From contig OZ025782.1 in NCBI GenBank assembly GCA_964019425.1, forward strand, positions 1,488,001 through 1,552,000: a stretch of 64,000 nucleotides of DNA, given 5' to 3'. The position numbers and the translations under genes are program-made. Every line of letters starts with the position of its first letter. The stretch's first letter is position 1. The DNA is from Flectonema sp. DT1601. Taxonomy: Eukaryota > Euglenozoa > Diplonemea > Diplonemida > Diplonemidae. The notes under the pieces were generated by a model. That model saw nothing but the letters and a program-made list of their open reading frames with translations, was not told the origin of the DNA and ran no database searches. Below are positions 44,318 through 54,300 of the stretch, piece after piece.

Positions 44318-46507
44318 CTACATCAAAGAACAGACAGCACACTGCGCCTCAGTTAGGGCAATCGAGCAAGCTGATTGACAATTACTGTTGGCGCGATGTT
44401 TTGATCTATCTCGAGTACGTCTTTTCCTTCTTTTGTCCTTTTCACTTACAAAGTAATAAGCATTATTCTTTGGTTTCGTACGCGGTGTTCTTAAAGAACT
44501 TTTTTTAAGAAGAGGCATTGTTTTACTTGACAGATGGTTTCCTGTTTTCCACCTCCAAAACCTCTGAATGACAGCAGCAGACTCATGACGATCTATCAGA
44601 ATTTCATTCTCTTTCCTTCTCGCAGATATACTAGGTGAATCCCATATAGCATTGCGATATTCAGAAGTAGCGTGTAAAACAGTGCATTGGAGGTCGAGAA
44701 CAACTTCTTTTTCAGCGCAACATGGGATTGCTTCGGCAACAGCAGCTTCAATAGTTGATTGTGGTATGGCATAATCAGCTCTGAACCATTCATGATTAAG
44801 AGATTCAAGAGCTGTGATTCTTTCTTCTTTATCAAATGTCAACATTCGACCCAGTAGATCCAATACAACAGCACGAGGAAAATCTTCTTGAGAACCTGAT
44901 TTCCAACATCCATCAATAACTTCAGCTAGATTCCTACTCGGTAACATTGTAGCTGACGGTGATAATTTCTTTGCAACCGAATCTGGTAAATCTCTTTGGT
45001 TTAATATTTTATCACGTTCACCAGCATGACAACACGATAATATTAATTCAAGTTGATGATGGTCATCTTGTCCAGGAAATAATGGAACTCCCGTCAGTAG
45101 CTCAGCAAGAATACATCCAGTACTCCACATGTCTGCTGCAGGTGTTGTTTCTCTTGAACATAATAATATCTCTGGTGCTCTATACCACTGTGTTTGTACA
45201 TAGTCAGGGGTATCTCTTAGTGTTGTTTCTGATCCCTGAGAGAGCGTTCTCGCTAATCCAAAATCAGACAAGTACAGTTTTGGTCTAGCATCTACTAGTA
45301 AGTTAGTTGGTTTCAAGTCTCTGTGAACAACACCTCTCGCATGGATGTATGCTAAGGCACTTAGTAGTTCCATGCAAAACCATTTCTTATGTTGAGGAAG
45401 TAGTTGTTGTTGAACGAGAAGGTCTTCACAAGTATATGGAACAAAAGGCATCACCAGATGAACGTCTCTTTTATTTCTATCAATAAAAACATCATTCAGA
45501 GCAACAATGTTGGGGTGGCGGAGTTGTTGTAGAATTTGAATTTCACGATATGTTCGTTGACCTAATATTTGATGTGACCAAGTGTCGTGAATTGTTTTTA
45601 TCGCCACAACTGTACCTGTATCACGCTTAATAGCTCTATGTACAATACCATAAGCACCTCTACCAACAGTAGATCCTAATTGGTAGCACCGAGCTAATCT
45701 AGGATCGGTTGGAGTGTTGTTGTTGTTGAATGGCACAGAGAAGTCTTGAATTGGCTTACGAGGCTTTGATCTATCGGGCTTTTTTTTTTGACCCAAAGCA
45801 GGTTCAACAGCCCATGCTGAAGCATCACCTTGTCTAAAGACGTGATGTCTATTAACATCAAGAAGTAAACGCATACCATCAGCTAGGTTAGCAATGGTTC
45901 GATTTCTGCTAATTAAAAGATTTTCCGATTCGTTCGGAGCAGCTTCAACACACGCAGCATACTCATACTCAATGGCCGCCTTCGCCTTTTGAGCCAAAGT
46001 CAATCCCGAAGATAGAAATGACCATCTGCTGACATCAACGTAGTACATGTGATCAGGTATGTTTTTACTAAACTTTTTAACAATTTTTGATACAGCGATA
46101 CCATTTAAATACATAAACCAAAGTATTAGTATAACATCATCATATATATTACTAAGTTGGGTTAACACGATGCCGTGTTCCTGCGATGTCGGAGAGGAAC
46201 GTACTGCACGAGCAGCTTCAAGAACACCAGCGACTCGTTGCAAACCTTTTAATTTTTGATTTACTATTTTTGATACTTTTTTTAACTCTTCTTCAAGTGC
46301 TATAACAAACGCCTCGTGGGAGTGTTGTGAATTTTGTGAGTTTGAATCTGTTCCACTACTTCCCTCATCAGGGAGGTATTCTTCTCTCTCTTCATCGACT
46401 GGTATTGTTTTTTCTAACATATTACCGAGTCTTTCATAGTTTATACTTAGTCCACTGACACCAAACTCTCCACCAACTTGTTGTAAATATGAACCAAATC
46501 CCACCAT
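44318..46507 (-). CDS. SPX-MAPK-like kinase with IQ motif and CaaX box (paralogue 1)
   Basis: A 729-residue kinase. Residues 1-185 form an SPX domain, a sensor of inositol pyrophosphates and thus of phosphate: MVGFGSYLQQ start, EEELKKVSKIVNQKLKGL helix, and KIVKKFSK at 141-148 supplying the ligand-binding lysines. The kinase domain (about 275-575) is of CMGC/MAPK type: GRGAYGIV 283-290, VAIK K304, HRDLKPTN 395-402, SDFG 414-417, WYRAPE 441-446. The activation loop reads TPDY, so the TxY threonine is replaced by Pro. An IQ-like ESAAVIQRFWRWK near 655 may bind calmodulin. A polybasic tail (KDKRRKRRTRDRSKHR) and final CSLM suggest farnesylation and membrane attachment. The ATG lies 8 bases after CTTCCATCTTAACAG. 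Confidence 0.88.
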   Translation of the reverse strand: MVGFGSYLQQVGGEFGVSGLSINYERLGNMLEKTIPVDEEREEYLPDEGSSGTDSNSQNSQHSHEAFVIALEEELKKVSKIVNQKLKGLQRVAGVLEAARAVRSSPTSQEHGIVLTQLSNIYDDVILILWFMYLNGIAVSKIVKKFSKNIPDHMYYVDVSRWSFLSSGLTLAQKAKAAIEYEYAACVEAAPNESENLLISRNRTIANLADGMRLLLDVNRHHVFRQGDASAWAVEPALGQKKKPDRSKPRKPIQDFSVPFNNNNTPTDPRLARCYQLGSTVGRGAYGIVHRAIKRDTGTVVAIKTIHDTWSHQILGQRTYREIQILQQLRHPNIVALNDVFIDRNKRDVHLVMPFVPYTCEDLLVQQQLLPQHKKWFCMELLSALAYIHARGVVHRDLKPTNLLVDARPKLYLSDFGLARTLSQGSETTLRDTPDYVQTQWYRAPEILLCSRETTPAADMWSTGCILAELLTGVPLFPGQDDHHQLELILSCCHAGERDKILNQRDLPDSVAKKLSPSATMLPSRNLAEVIDGCWKSGSQEDFPRAVVLDLLGRMLTFDKEERITALESLNHEWFRADYAIPQSTIEAAVAEAIPCCAEKEVVLDLQCTVLHATSEYRNAIWDSPSISARRKENEILIDRHESAAVIQRFWRWKTGNHLSSKTMPLLKKSSLRTPRTKPKNNAYYFVSEKDKRRKRRTRDRSKHRANSNCQSACSIALTEAQCAVCSLM

Positions 46508-46515
46508 AATTCATA

Positions 46516-46517
46516 CT
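46516..46517 (-). other. Probable trans-splice acceptor, SPX-kinase 1
   Basis: The minus strand reads TACCTTCCATCTTAACAG, 8 bases before the ATG. Confidence 0.6.
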
Positions 46518-46926
46518 GTTAAGATGGAAGGTAAAAAATTAATTATTTTTTTGATTACACAATAGCAACACTTCCCACAAAATAAGTTAGTATTAATAAT
46601 TAGTACTAATAATGTTTATCAGTCAAAAGAAGGGGAGAGGGCGGGAAAATTCAATCGAATGCAAAAGTTCGTAGGACAACAAACAAATAATGGTTGGTTT
46701 CGGGCTAAAATTAAAAAATCTTTCTTCGGACCGTTCCCCTTACCCAGCGAAGAAAGTAAGGGGGACACTGCGGTGTCAGGTCTGTCCTACTCATCGCGTT
46801 TGCCCTCATCAGCTGGGAGAGGAAATTAGTTAGTTAGCAAAAAAATACAAAACTGATGGCTACGAGGAGTCTGGGTTATTTATCCCATGAATGAGTTATA
46901 CTGTAGAGATGAAAGTTTTTTTATAA

Positions 46927-46957
<31 letters not shown>

Positions 46958-47861
46958 TTTGAGAATTCGCATTTCCAGAAGAAGAACAAAAAAAAAAAAA
47001 AAAATCTCAAAGCTCATCATCAAATACGCTGGCTGCCCTGGAGTTAGATAGGTGATGTCTTTAAAATAATATAAAGTCGGTTTTTTTTTTTTTTTTTTTT
47101 TAATTACAATGCACCGCTCTCGTCGCAGAGGAAAGAACAATGGACGCTCGATACAAGAACAGAGAGGGATGAGCATCATTGACTTTCACACCCTGACGAT
47201 TTGATCAGTGAAAGGGGATTTACTTACCTGTTTTTAAAAAAAAGAACGGGAAAAAAAAAAAAAAAAAAAATTCGTAACCACATAAAAAACATTCCTAAAA
47301 CAAAGAGGCAGCATAGTTTCTTCCACAGTTTTTTTTTTTTAATTTTTAATGACAGTTTTTAAGAACCTTTTTTTTTTTTAAATCAAAGGTTTTAATTACA
47401 TCGGTCAACAAAAGAATTACTTGAAGAAGAAAAAACGCCACTGAATTTGTTTACACAAAAAGGTGCGGAACATTCCACCGAAAAAAGAAGAGAAAAAAAA
47501 AGGGTTGGATGGTGGAAAAGGCAACCGACAAGGTGGAATCGCTTATTCGAACCCCACTTATGGGGCTGCGATGATTTGCTCTATTTCTTCCCCAACCTGC
47601 AAGATACTAATTACAAAAAAAAAAGAAAATGAACAAAAAAAAATTGGTTTTTAGATAACCAAATTTAAAATGCTTTCAAAAGTACCAAAACGAACTCAAA
47701 ACCAAAACAAGTACATTAGGGCTTATGTTTTTTTTTTTTTTTTTTTTAAAAGTCTATACCCCTCATTATTAAAACAGAATACAGATTCACCAATCATCCA
47801 ATACGTAGCATTCGGTGGGAAAATAAGAATAACAAGTTGCTGTGTACATTAACTAGAGAAT
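46518..47861. other. Intergenic stretch between the kinase paralogues
   Basis: No gene seen in 1.3 kb. T runs at about 46930-46950 and 47081-47101 and an A run at about 47251-47270. It shows no evident similarity to the flank of the second kinase, so the duplication did not leave obvious matching spacers. Confidence 0.5.
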
Positions 47862-50051
47862 TCATTGGATGATGCAAGCAGAACCACATCCGACATCCAT
47901 ACAGTTGCTCTCAACAGGTTTGTAGCTTTTTATATCACACCTCGTGTTTGATCTGAGAGGGACAGTTGTTGTTCCTCCACGTAGCCGAAGACCTTCACTG
48001 GCGCGAGATCGACGTTGGTGAACTCTTTTAGATGCCGACCTTCCTCTATGAGGACGAGGAATGGGTTTAGAACCGTTTCTGTATTTCCATTTAAAGAATC
48101 TTTGAATTATCGCTGCAGATTCGTGACGGTCGATATTTAATTCCGTTTCTCTTCTTTTTTTATAAAAAGTTGGTCCTTCCCAAATACCGTCTTGATAGTC
48201 TTCTGTGGAGTGTAATGTTGTACATGATAGGTCAAGCTGTATCTCTACTTCTCCACAAGCTGGTTTGCTTTCCATAATCAGCATTTCAATTACATCGTCA
48301 GGTACCTCTGGGTGTTCTTTAAACCACGGATGAAACATAGCTTGTTGAGCGTCTATTCTACTACTGGGTTCGAACTGAATTAATTGTTGTAAAAGATTAA
48401 CTGCGCTATCCCTTTCAAAGTCTGGTTGAATACCTGACTTCCAACAGACGTCAAGCATATCTGAAAGTGTTCTACGTGGTAAGAGGTATGATGTATTTTT
48501 TGAAAATTTCGCAACGCTGTTTGATTCTCGTGAGATAGCACCATTACCGTTTGAAGGTATTTGATGTTCAGCCATCGATGCGGGTATTTTAAAACCCGTT
48601 TCTTGGATTATTTCTTCAGTTCCTGTTAAGTTTTGACATCCCAAAATCAACTCAACCTGATGCTGGTCATCTTGTCCAGGAAATAATGGAACTCCCGTCA
48701 GTAGCTCAGCAAGAATACATCCAGTACTCCACATGTCTGATGCGCTTGTTGTCTTTTTTGAACATAATAATACTTCAGGTGCTCTATACCACTGTGTTTG
48801 TACATAGTCAGGGGTATCTGCGAGTGATGTTTCAGTCCCGTCAGAGAGCGTTCTCGCTAATCCAAAATCTGATAAATAACATCTAGGCGATTCATCCACT
48901 AGTAAGTTAGTTGGTTTCAAGTCTCTGTGAACAACACCTCTTGCATGGATGTATGCTAAGGCTGACAGAAGTTCAATCATGAATATTTTTTTATGTTCGA
49001 TATCAAGTTTTCGTTGAACGAGTAGATCCTCACAAGTATACGTAACAAAAGGCATCACCAAGTGAACGTCTTTTTTATTTTTATCAATAAAAACATCATT
49101 CAGAGCGACAATGTTGGGGTGGCGGAGTTGTTGTAGAATTTGAATTTCACGATATGTTCGTTGACCTAATATTTGATGTGACCAAGTGTCGTGAATTGTT
49201 TTTACAGCCACTATCGTTCCACTGTCTTTTCGTACAGCTTTACTGACTATGCCGTATGCTCCTCTACCGACCATGCCACCAAACTGATAATTTCGTAGAA
49301 GGCGCGGATCTGAAACAATTACTTTTGTACTTCCCCAAAAACTGTGAACCTTACCTCCGTTGACTTGTTTTGTCGGTTTTTTTAATTTTGCTTCTGAAAG
49401 CGACGGTTCGACAGCCCATGCACTCGGGTCATTTGATCTGTACAAGTGATGACTATACTCGTCTATGAGTTCTCTCATTCCTTTAGTGAATTCAGATATT
49501 GATTGATTTCTATTTGAAAGCTGCTCATGACTATTAGGAGCTGCATCTATTAAAGCAGAGTACTCACCCTCAACAGCAGCCTTTGCCTTTTGTGCATAAC
49601 CTAAACCAGCAGAAAGAAATGTCCATCGAAGTGGATCAACTATATATTTGTGATTGGGAAGATTTTTGTTATATTTTTTTACAATTTTTGATACAGCGAT
49701 ACCATTTAAATACATAAACCAAAGTACAAGTATTACATCATCGTATGCATTCGACAGCTGCGTCAGAACAATACCATGTTCCTGAGCAAAGCTGTATCGT
49801 CTGAATTCCCTGGCTGATTCCAATACCTGTCTTACTCTGCTTAGGGCTTTTAATTTTCTATTTACAACTTTCTGAACTCTGGTTATCTCTTCTTCTAATT
49901 TTTGAGTAAATCCTGCTGCCCTATCTTTTTCTAATAGTGGTGGGGTTGGTTTTCTTATTAATATTTTCTTCAGACAATCGTAGTCTAGAGACTCAGCTGC
50001 TACACTGTGGCGGTCGCTTACCTTACGAAGAAACTTACCAAACCCAACCAT
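47862..50051 (-). CDS. SPX-MAPK-like kinase with IQ motif and CaaX box (paralogue 2)
   Basis: The tandem paralogue of the gene at 44.3-46.5 kb, also 729 residues and with the same layout. SPX domain: MVGFGKFLRKVSDRHS start, KVVNRKLKAL-type helix, KIVKKYNKN lysine cluster. Kinase domain: GRGAYGIVSKAV, VAVK, HRDLKPTN, SDFGLARTLSDG, the same TPDYVQTQWYRAPE loop. It has a longer insert before the last lobe (IPSNGNGAISRESNSVAK) than paralogue 1. An IQ-like ESAAIIQRFFKWK follows, then a basic tail (RGRSASKRVHQRRSR) and a final CIIQ prenylation box with neighbouring cysteines. Long patches are identical in DNA to paralogue 1 while the rest has diverged. The ATG lies 9 bases after TTTCTCCTTCACAG. Confidence 0.88.
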   Translation of the reverse strand: MVGFGKFLRKVSDRHSVAAESLDYDCLKKILIRKPTPPLLEKDRAAGFTQKLEEEITRVQKVVNRKLKALSRVRQVLESAREFRRYSFAQEHGIVLTQLSNAYDDVILVLWFMYLNGIAVSKIVKKYNKNLPNHKYIVDPLRWTFLSAGLGYAQKAKAAVEGEYSALIDAAPNSHEQLSNRNQSISEFTKGMRELIDEYSHHLYRSNDPSAWAVEPSLSEAKLKKPTKQVNGGKVHSFWGSTKVIVSDPRLLRNYQFGGMVGRGAYGIVSKAVRKDSGTIVAVKTIHDTWSHQILGQRTYREIQILQQLRHPNIVALNDVFIDKNKKDVHLVMPFVTYTCEDLLVQRKLDIEHKKIFMIELLSALAYIHARGVVHRDLKPTNLLVDESPRCYLSDFGLARTLSDGTETSLADTPDYVQTQWYRAPEVLLCSKKTTSASDMWSTGCILAELLTGVPLFPGQDDQHQVELILGCQNLTGTEEIIQETGFKIPASMAEHQIPSNGNGAISRESNSVAKFSKNTSYLLPRRTLSDMLDVCWKSGIQPDFERDSAVNLLQQLIQFEPSSRIDAQQAMFHPWFKEHPEVPDDVIEMLIMESKPACGEVEIQLDLSCTTLHSTEDYQDGIWEGPTFYKKRRETELNIDRHESAAIIQRFFKWKYRNGSKPIPRPHRGRSASKRVHQRRSRASEGLRLRGGTTTVPLRSNTRCDIKSYKPVESNCMDVGCGSACIIQ

Positions 50052-50060
50052 TTGTATGGG

Positions 50061-50062
50061 CT
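50061..50062 (-). other. Probable trans-splice acceptor, SPX-kinase 2
   Basis: The minus strand reads AATATTTCTCCTTCACAG, 9 bases before the ATG; one of the strongest such sites here. Confidence 0.65.
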
Positions 50063-51074
50063 GTGAAGGAGAAATATTATTTTAACAAAGAAGAAATAAA
50101 TACAATAAAACTCTCAACTTATCTTTTCGTTGGTTTTTTTATGTTACAACGTGCGACTCTTTATTTATTGTCAGATTCTACCTAAGGAAGAGGAAGGGGA
50201 AAAGTCGGTAAGATGTATTGTTCATGTTCCCCTTCTTCTTCTTCTTATTTTTTTTTTCCTTAAAATATCTCATTTCTACAAAGGGTGAATGCTTCGAATA
50301 TTGAGAATGAAAATACTTGCCCGGAGATACAGATGAAATGTTGTTTAATCCATCTTACAACATTTTTTTCATCATTTCTTTTTTTCTAAAAAAAAAAAAA
50401 CTGACTCCTTATCGGTGTGTTTTTTTTTTTTTTTTTTTTTTCCTTTAAACTAAAGTGTGCTTTAGGATATGTTCGGAGGAACTATCAAAGTCAACTTGTG
50501 AAAAACAACAAAAAAAAATAATTTTTCCCGACGTCTTCACTATACTGTAGTATTATTTTACCTTTCAAGATTTCAAAGTAAAGAAGTAATTATTGTTAAG
50601 AAACAAAGAACGGGGGAGAAAAAGGGAAATTAGAAGAAAAAAAAAAAGGACTATCGACCAGACCCAACAGTGCAATAATATTTCACCTTATCAGTGGGAA
50701 GGGGGACTACAGCGTCTCTCACCATCGATGTTTCGCAATATTTACAGCGATATGTTATTATTATTATTAATTTTTTTTATTATCGTTTTTTTTTATTTTT
50801 CCCCCTCTGTTTGGACTGACTCACCAGATATATTCTCAGCTCAACTTAACTAAATCGAGACTACCTTTTTTTTTTTTTTTTTTGGTGAGCAGCAGATAAT
50901 ATAAAAAAGAAGGGGGGAAAAAAAAAGATGAAAAAGCCCTTCAAAAATAGGAAAGGAAAAAAAAAAAAAGTTATTTAAGTGCGATTATTATTACTTATAT
51001 AAAAAAAAGGGGAAGAAAAAAAAGAAAAAAGAGGGGGGAAAAAAAGAAATTCTTTAAAACATGTTTTTTTTTTT
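50063..51074. other. Intergenic stretch
   Basis: No gene seen in 1 kb. T runs near 50421-50441 and 50864-50883; purine-rich A/G blocks at 50910-51060 form the 3' flank of the methyltransferase gene. Confidence 0.5.
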
Positions 51075-52051
51075 CTATCCACTGGCATTGGCTTGGAATT
51101 TGTCATAAAATTCATCGTCCTCTTCATCCTCGTCATCGTCGTCGTCAGCGTCATCGGCGAGTTCTTCAGTTTTTGTCATTATATAAACGTGATAGTGAGA
51201 CGATGGTGAGGCGTCACTTGAGAATACTGGTTTATCAATCATGCGGTGATCAACTTCCCAACACAATCTTTTCCTTCTAAAATGATCAATACGAGTATCA
51301 GCCTGTCCGTAAGACACGCATACATATTTTGCTCCCTTTTTCATTACTCTCGAGACTGTTTTTTTTTTTGGAATTTTTTTTTTTTTTTAAAAAAAAAAAA
51401 GAATTGGCTTTTTATCTTAAAACTATAACACTGTGATGTTTTGTTTGTGTCACGAAACCGTGAACCGACTTAAACTGATAAAGCTAAAGGAGGTTTATGT
51501 GTGTTGCCAACATTCTTTTTCGTTCTCACAATACTTGTTAAATGCAAAAAAAAAAAAAAAAAAAAAAAAAACCATACTTTGCTTATTAACCTGGTATGCA
51601 ACGTGGAAACTATTACTACCGCAGAGCAACGCATCAATGGTTGCCTTAATAATTACAAGGTCGAAGGTGCCTTCATTGAAATCCATTTTCGAAGCATCCA
51701 TTTTGATCCACTGCATCTTATCTAATTCTTTATAGCGATTCTTCATCTGACTTATAACAACATCACTGATGTCAACGTTGACAACGTCCTGCACTCCGGA
51801 ATCATAGAGTTGAGAGCTGAGACCTGTTTGTTTGTTTGTTTGTTTTGTCGATTTTTTTTTTTGTCAATTATACAAAACAAAAAGAATTACATACGTGAAT
51901 TACCACATCCAACAACTAACACTTTACTGTCAGGTTTCGCTAGTGGTGCTAAAATTTCCTTTAAGGGTTCGTAGGACACGTACCAATCAAAAGTTGTGTC
52001 ATTTGCTTTGTATCTTTCATCCCAATAATCGGCTTTGCCATATTCAGGCAT
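51075..52051 (-). CDS. EEF1AKMT4-like lysine methyltransferase (3 exons)
   Basis: This is a 227-residue SAM-dependent methyltransferase related to EEF1AKMT4 and the METTL13 N-terminal domain, enzymes that methylate translation elongation factor 1A. Exons are 51895-52051, 51578-51823 and 51075-51355. The splices rebuild family landmarks: ADYWDERYKAN with FDWY, SKVLVVGCGNSRLSSQLYD across intron 1, NVDISDVVISQM, MDASKMDF, DLVIIKATIDALLCG, then NKQISRVMKKGAKYVCVSYG across intron 2, and HYHVYIMTK. Intron 1 (51824-51894) uses GTATGT and ACAAACAG; intron 2 (51356-51577) uses GTATGG and AAAACAG and is unusually long because it holds repeat R1. The C-terminus has a very acidic Asp/Glu run. The acceptor CATAACAG is at 52085-52086. 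Substrate is inferred from family. Confidence 0.88.
51402..51571 (+). repeat. Dispersed repeat R1, copy c, inside an intron
   Basis: Nearly identical to copy b, ending AATGC and about 26 A on the plus strand, opposite to the host gene. It fills most of intron 2 of the methyltransferase gene. Confidence 0.75.
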
Positions 52052-52084
52052 GTTATATTATTGGTTTTTTTTATAAAGTAATTC

Positions 52085-52086
52085 CT
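52085..52086 (-). other. Probable trans-splice acceptor, methyltransferase gene
   Basis: The minus strand reads GTGTTCATAACAG, 33 bases before the ATG at 52051. Confidence 0.45.
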
Positions 52087-53006
52087 GTTATGAACACGGT
52101 TTTTTAAAGGGGAAAAAAAAAAAGGGAAGAAATTATGTATTATTATTTTTTTTTTTTTTTGTTAGACTTATGTGCCCAAAAAAAGTAAGTTTTTGTTGTT
52201 GTTTTTTTTTTTTTTTTTTTTACATTGTCAAAACGATGCGAATATTCCACCCACTGCAAACAGAAAAACAATGAGCATTAATAATGAAGATGACTGCTGC
52301 TCATCTTAACCCAAAATTTGTCAAGTCAAGGATGTGGTGATGTTTCTTTTGTTTCCCCCATTCCTTTTTTTTTTTTTTTTTTCCCTCTTCACTTTTTTTT
52401 TTTTTTTCCATCATTCCTCCGTCGTTCTAACTGAGACATCGTCGAGTCAAAATTAGTATGGAGGCGCAATTATAAGGGAAAACAAGTAACATTTTCCTTA
52501 TGCCAGTCACCATAACTACCCACATCCTGCCAGCAAGCAATCGGATATTTGTAGGCAAGGGAGGGTACAATACGAGAATATATACTTTAAAAAAAAAAAA
52601 CACACATCAAAACATAATATTCAGTGCAAAATGGCAAGCAATAATTTATTCACAGAAAAAACGCAGTGATTGATTTAAAAAAAAAAAAAAAGCGACGAGA
52701 AAGAATAAAAAAAATCATTCTCGTTGTCGCATTCTTTCAGAAGAATCTTTTTTTTTTTTTTTTCCTTTTTTTCCTTTTTTTTTTTCTTCTTTAAAATCAA
52801 CCAGTAGTGTTTTAGTGCACCGGCCTACTAGCCGGAACGATCATTTTTCCTACCAGAGTAAAGACCCCCACGTAATAACAACAACAACAAACTTCGCATC
52901 CTCAGGCGCAATCACTCAACGGTGTCGAATCAGGCAACACATGTCAGTTAAAGTCTTAAGCGACTATAAATAATACTGGAATGACCTTCGTAGTAAAATA
53001 ACATCT
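52087..53006. other. Intergenic stretch
   Basis: No gene seen. T runs near 52145-52160, 52202-52220 and 52366-52382. A small GC-rich stem, CCGGC with GCCGG, lies at 52819-52834. Confidence 0.5.
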
Positions 53007-54300
53007 CTAATCAATCCCCTCTATGTCAGTTGTGATGGTCGGCTCCAGTTTCCGTTTTTTCTTCTCCTCTTCAAGAGTGTCCTCCTGTTGTTGTTATTGT
53101 TATTTACAAAGATTAATATGTTGTGGGAATTGAGTAAAAAACATAAAATTAATAAATAAAAACAAACCAATGAACCTGCAAACGATAACGCTGCTTCAAG
53201 TTTTTGCTTTGCGAGTACCTGTTTTTGATTTTTTATTTTTTTTTTACTGACAAACAATTAATGATCATTTTTTCTGATAACTACAACACAAGACATACCC
53301 TTTTTTCTGCTTCAGCGACTTCGGCAGCCTCGGCTGCGGATTTCTCAGTGAGGCGACGCATCTTCGCTATCGGGTCGGCAAGCTCAATCATTTCATTAGT
53401 TACTTCATCTCCTCTAGCAGCTGCTTGAATTGCGTCAATAAGCCCTTGGGTATACGGAGGAAGCATTTTTTCAGGCATGGGAAGATCTTTTTCGTGAGCT
53501 GCTTGCTCAGCTAATTGTCGCTCTCTGGCCTGCGCAAGACGAGTAGCGTCGTCTTCGGTGAAAGACTCTTCAGTGCATTTGGTGGGTAGTTTTGGTTCAC
53601 CAGGTCCAGGGGCGAGATCCTTCTCAAGAAATCGATTTAACGGATAAAAACAAACAGCTATATACCGACCATCAAATGGACGGAGGTGTAAAGCACGTTG
53701 TGCTTCATCTGCTGCAGCATCTGAGTCGAACCAAACAAACAATCGAACTGCTTCACAGTCTGGGAAGGTGGTGTCTTGAACTTCATAAGCAGTCGCCTTT
53801 CTCACTGTCCCATATTGTGTTGCGGCTGCTATTAATTCCTCTCGGAGGGTAGCGTCGACTTGTCCTCTGCCTACCATATTTCTAATTAGAATTACTTCAG
53901 ATTTTCTTTTTTTATTTGCGCGTTTTCGCTGCTGATCTTTTGCTTTACGTTGAACGGATGTTAAGACTGACCTCTCCATTGCTGATCGAAGTTGAATTAA
54001 AGACATGTATTGGAAATGTGTTTGTTGTTGTGCCTTACGAAGGTAAACAGGTATCACTTTGATCCATTCTTTTTCCATTTTTGGATTCCCTTTTAAGTTT
54101 TCTGGAGGTTCTTGCAGATCTTCAGGTGAGAAGTTCAGTCTTTTTCCAGTAGAGCCATACACCACCAATTGAGTGGGTTTAAGTTCCTCTCCTCCCGTTA
54201 TAGTGAGAGGTACTGCTGCTGGTTGTTGTAACTTCCCTCTCTCTTTATTTATTATATTGGCTAGTACCGCCTGTACGACATGGTCACCCGCATCGCCCAT
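53007..54300 (-). CDS. SPF45/RBM17-like UHM splicing factor (3' exons uncertain)
   Basis: The main exon, 53284-54300, codes about 339 residues. A U2AF-homology motif at about 130-230 matches SPF45/RBM17, a splicing factor that binds ULM peptides of SF3B1 and U2AF: VILIRNMVGRGQVDATLREE, CEAVRLFVWFDSD, and RPFDGRYIAVCFYPLNRF, where RPF is the RxF ligand-binding motif. The G-patch of SPF45 is not visible. The N-terminus has KRLNFSPEDLQEPPENLKG and a Lys/Arg-rich helix; the C-terminal region is helical and acidic. The main exon ends at donor GTATGT. A-rich acceptors then give a likely exon at 53176-53218 (VLAKQKLEAALSF) and another at 53007-53084, but the reading phase between the last two is unsettled: a smaller middle exon would yield a tail with EEEKKKRKLEP. 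Confidence 0.8.

Noticed and set aside
51433-51735. Plus-strand frame through repeat R1 and the antisense of methyltransferase exon 2
   Set aside because: It mixes repeat, poly(A)-encoded lysines and antisense of a solid exon.
52801-52850. tRNA-like stem CCGGC-CTACTA-GCCGG
   Set aside because: No acceptor stem or T-arm can be matched around it. I found no tRNA, rRNA, snRNA or spliced-leader RNA gene anywhere in the window by eye.
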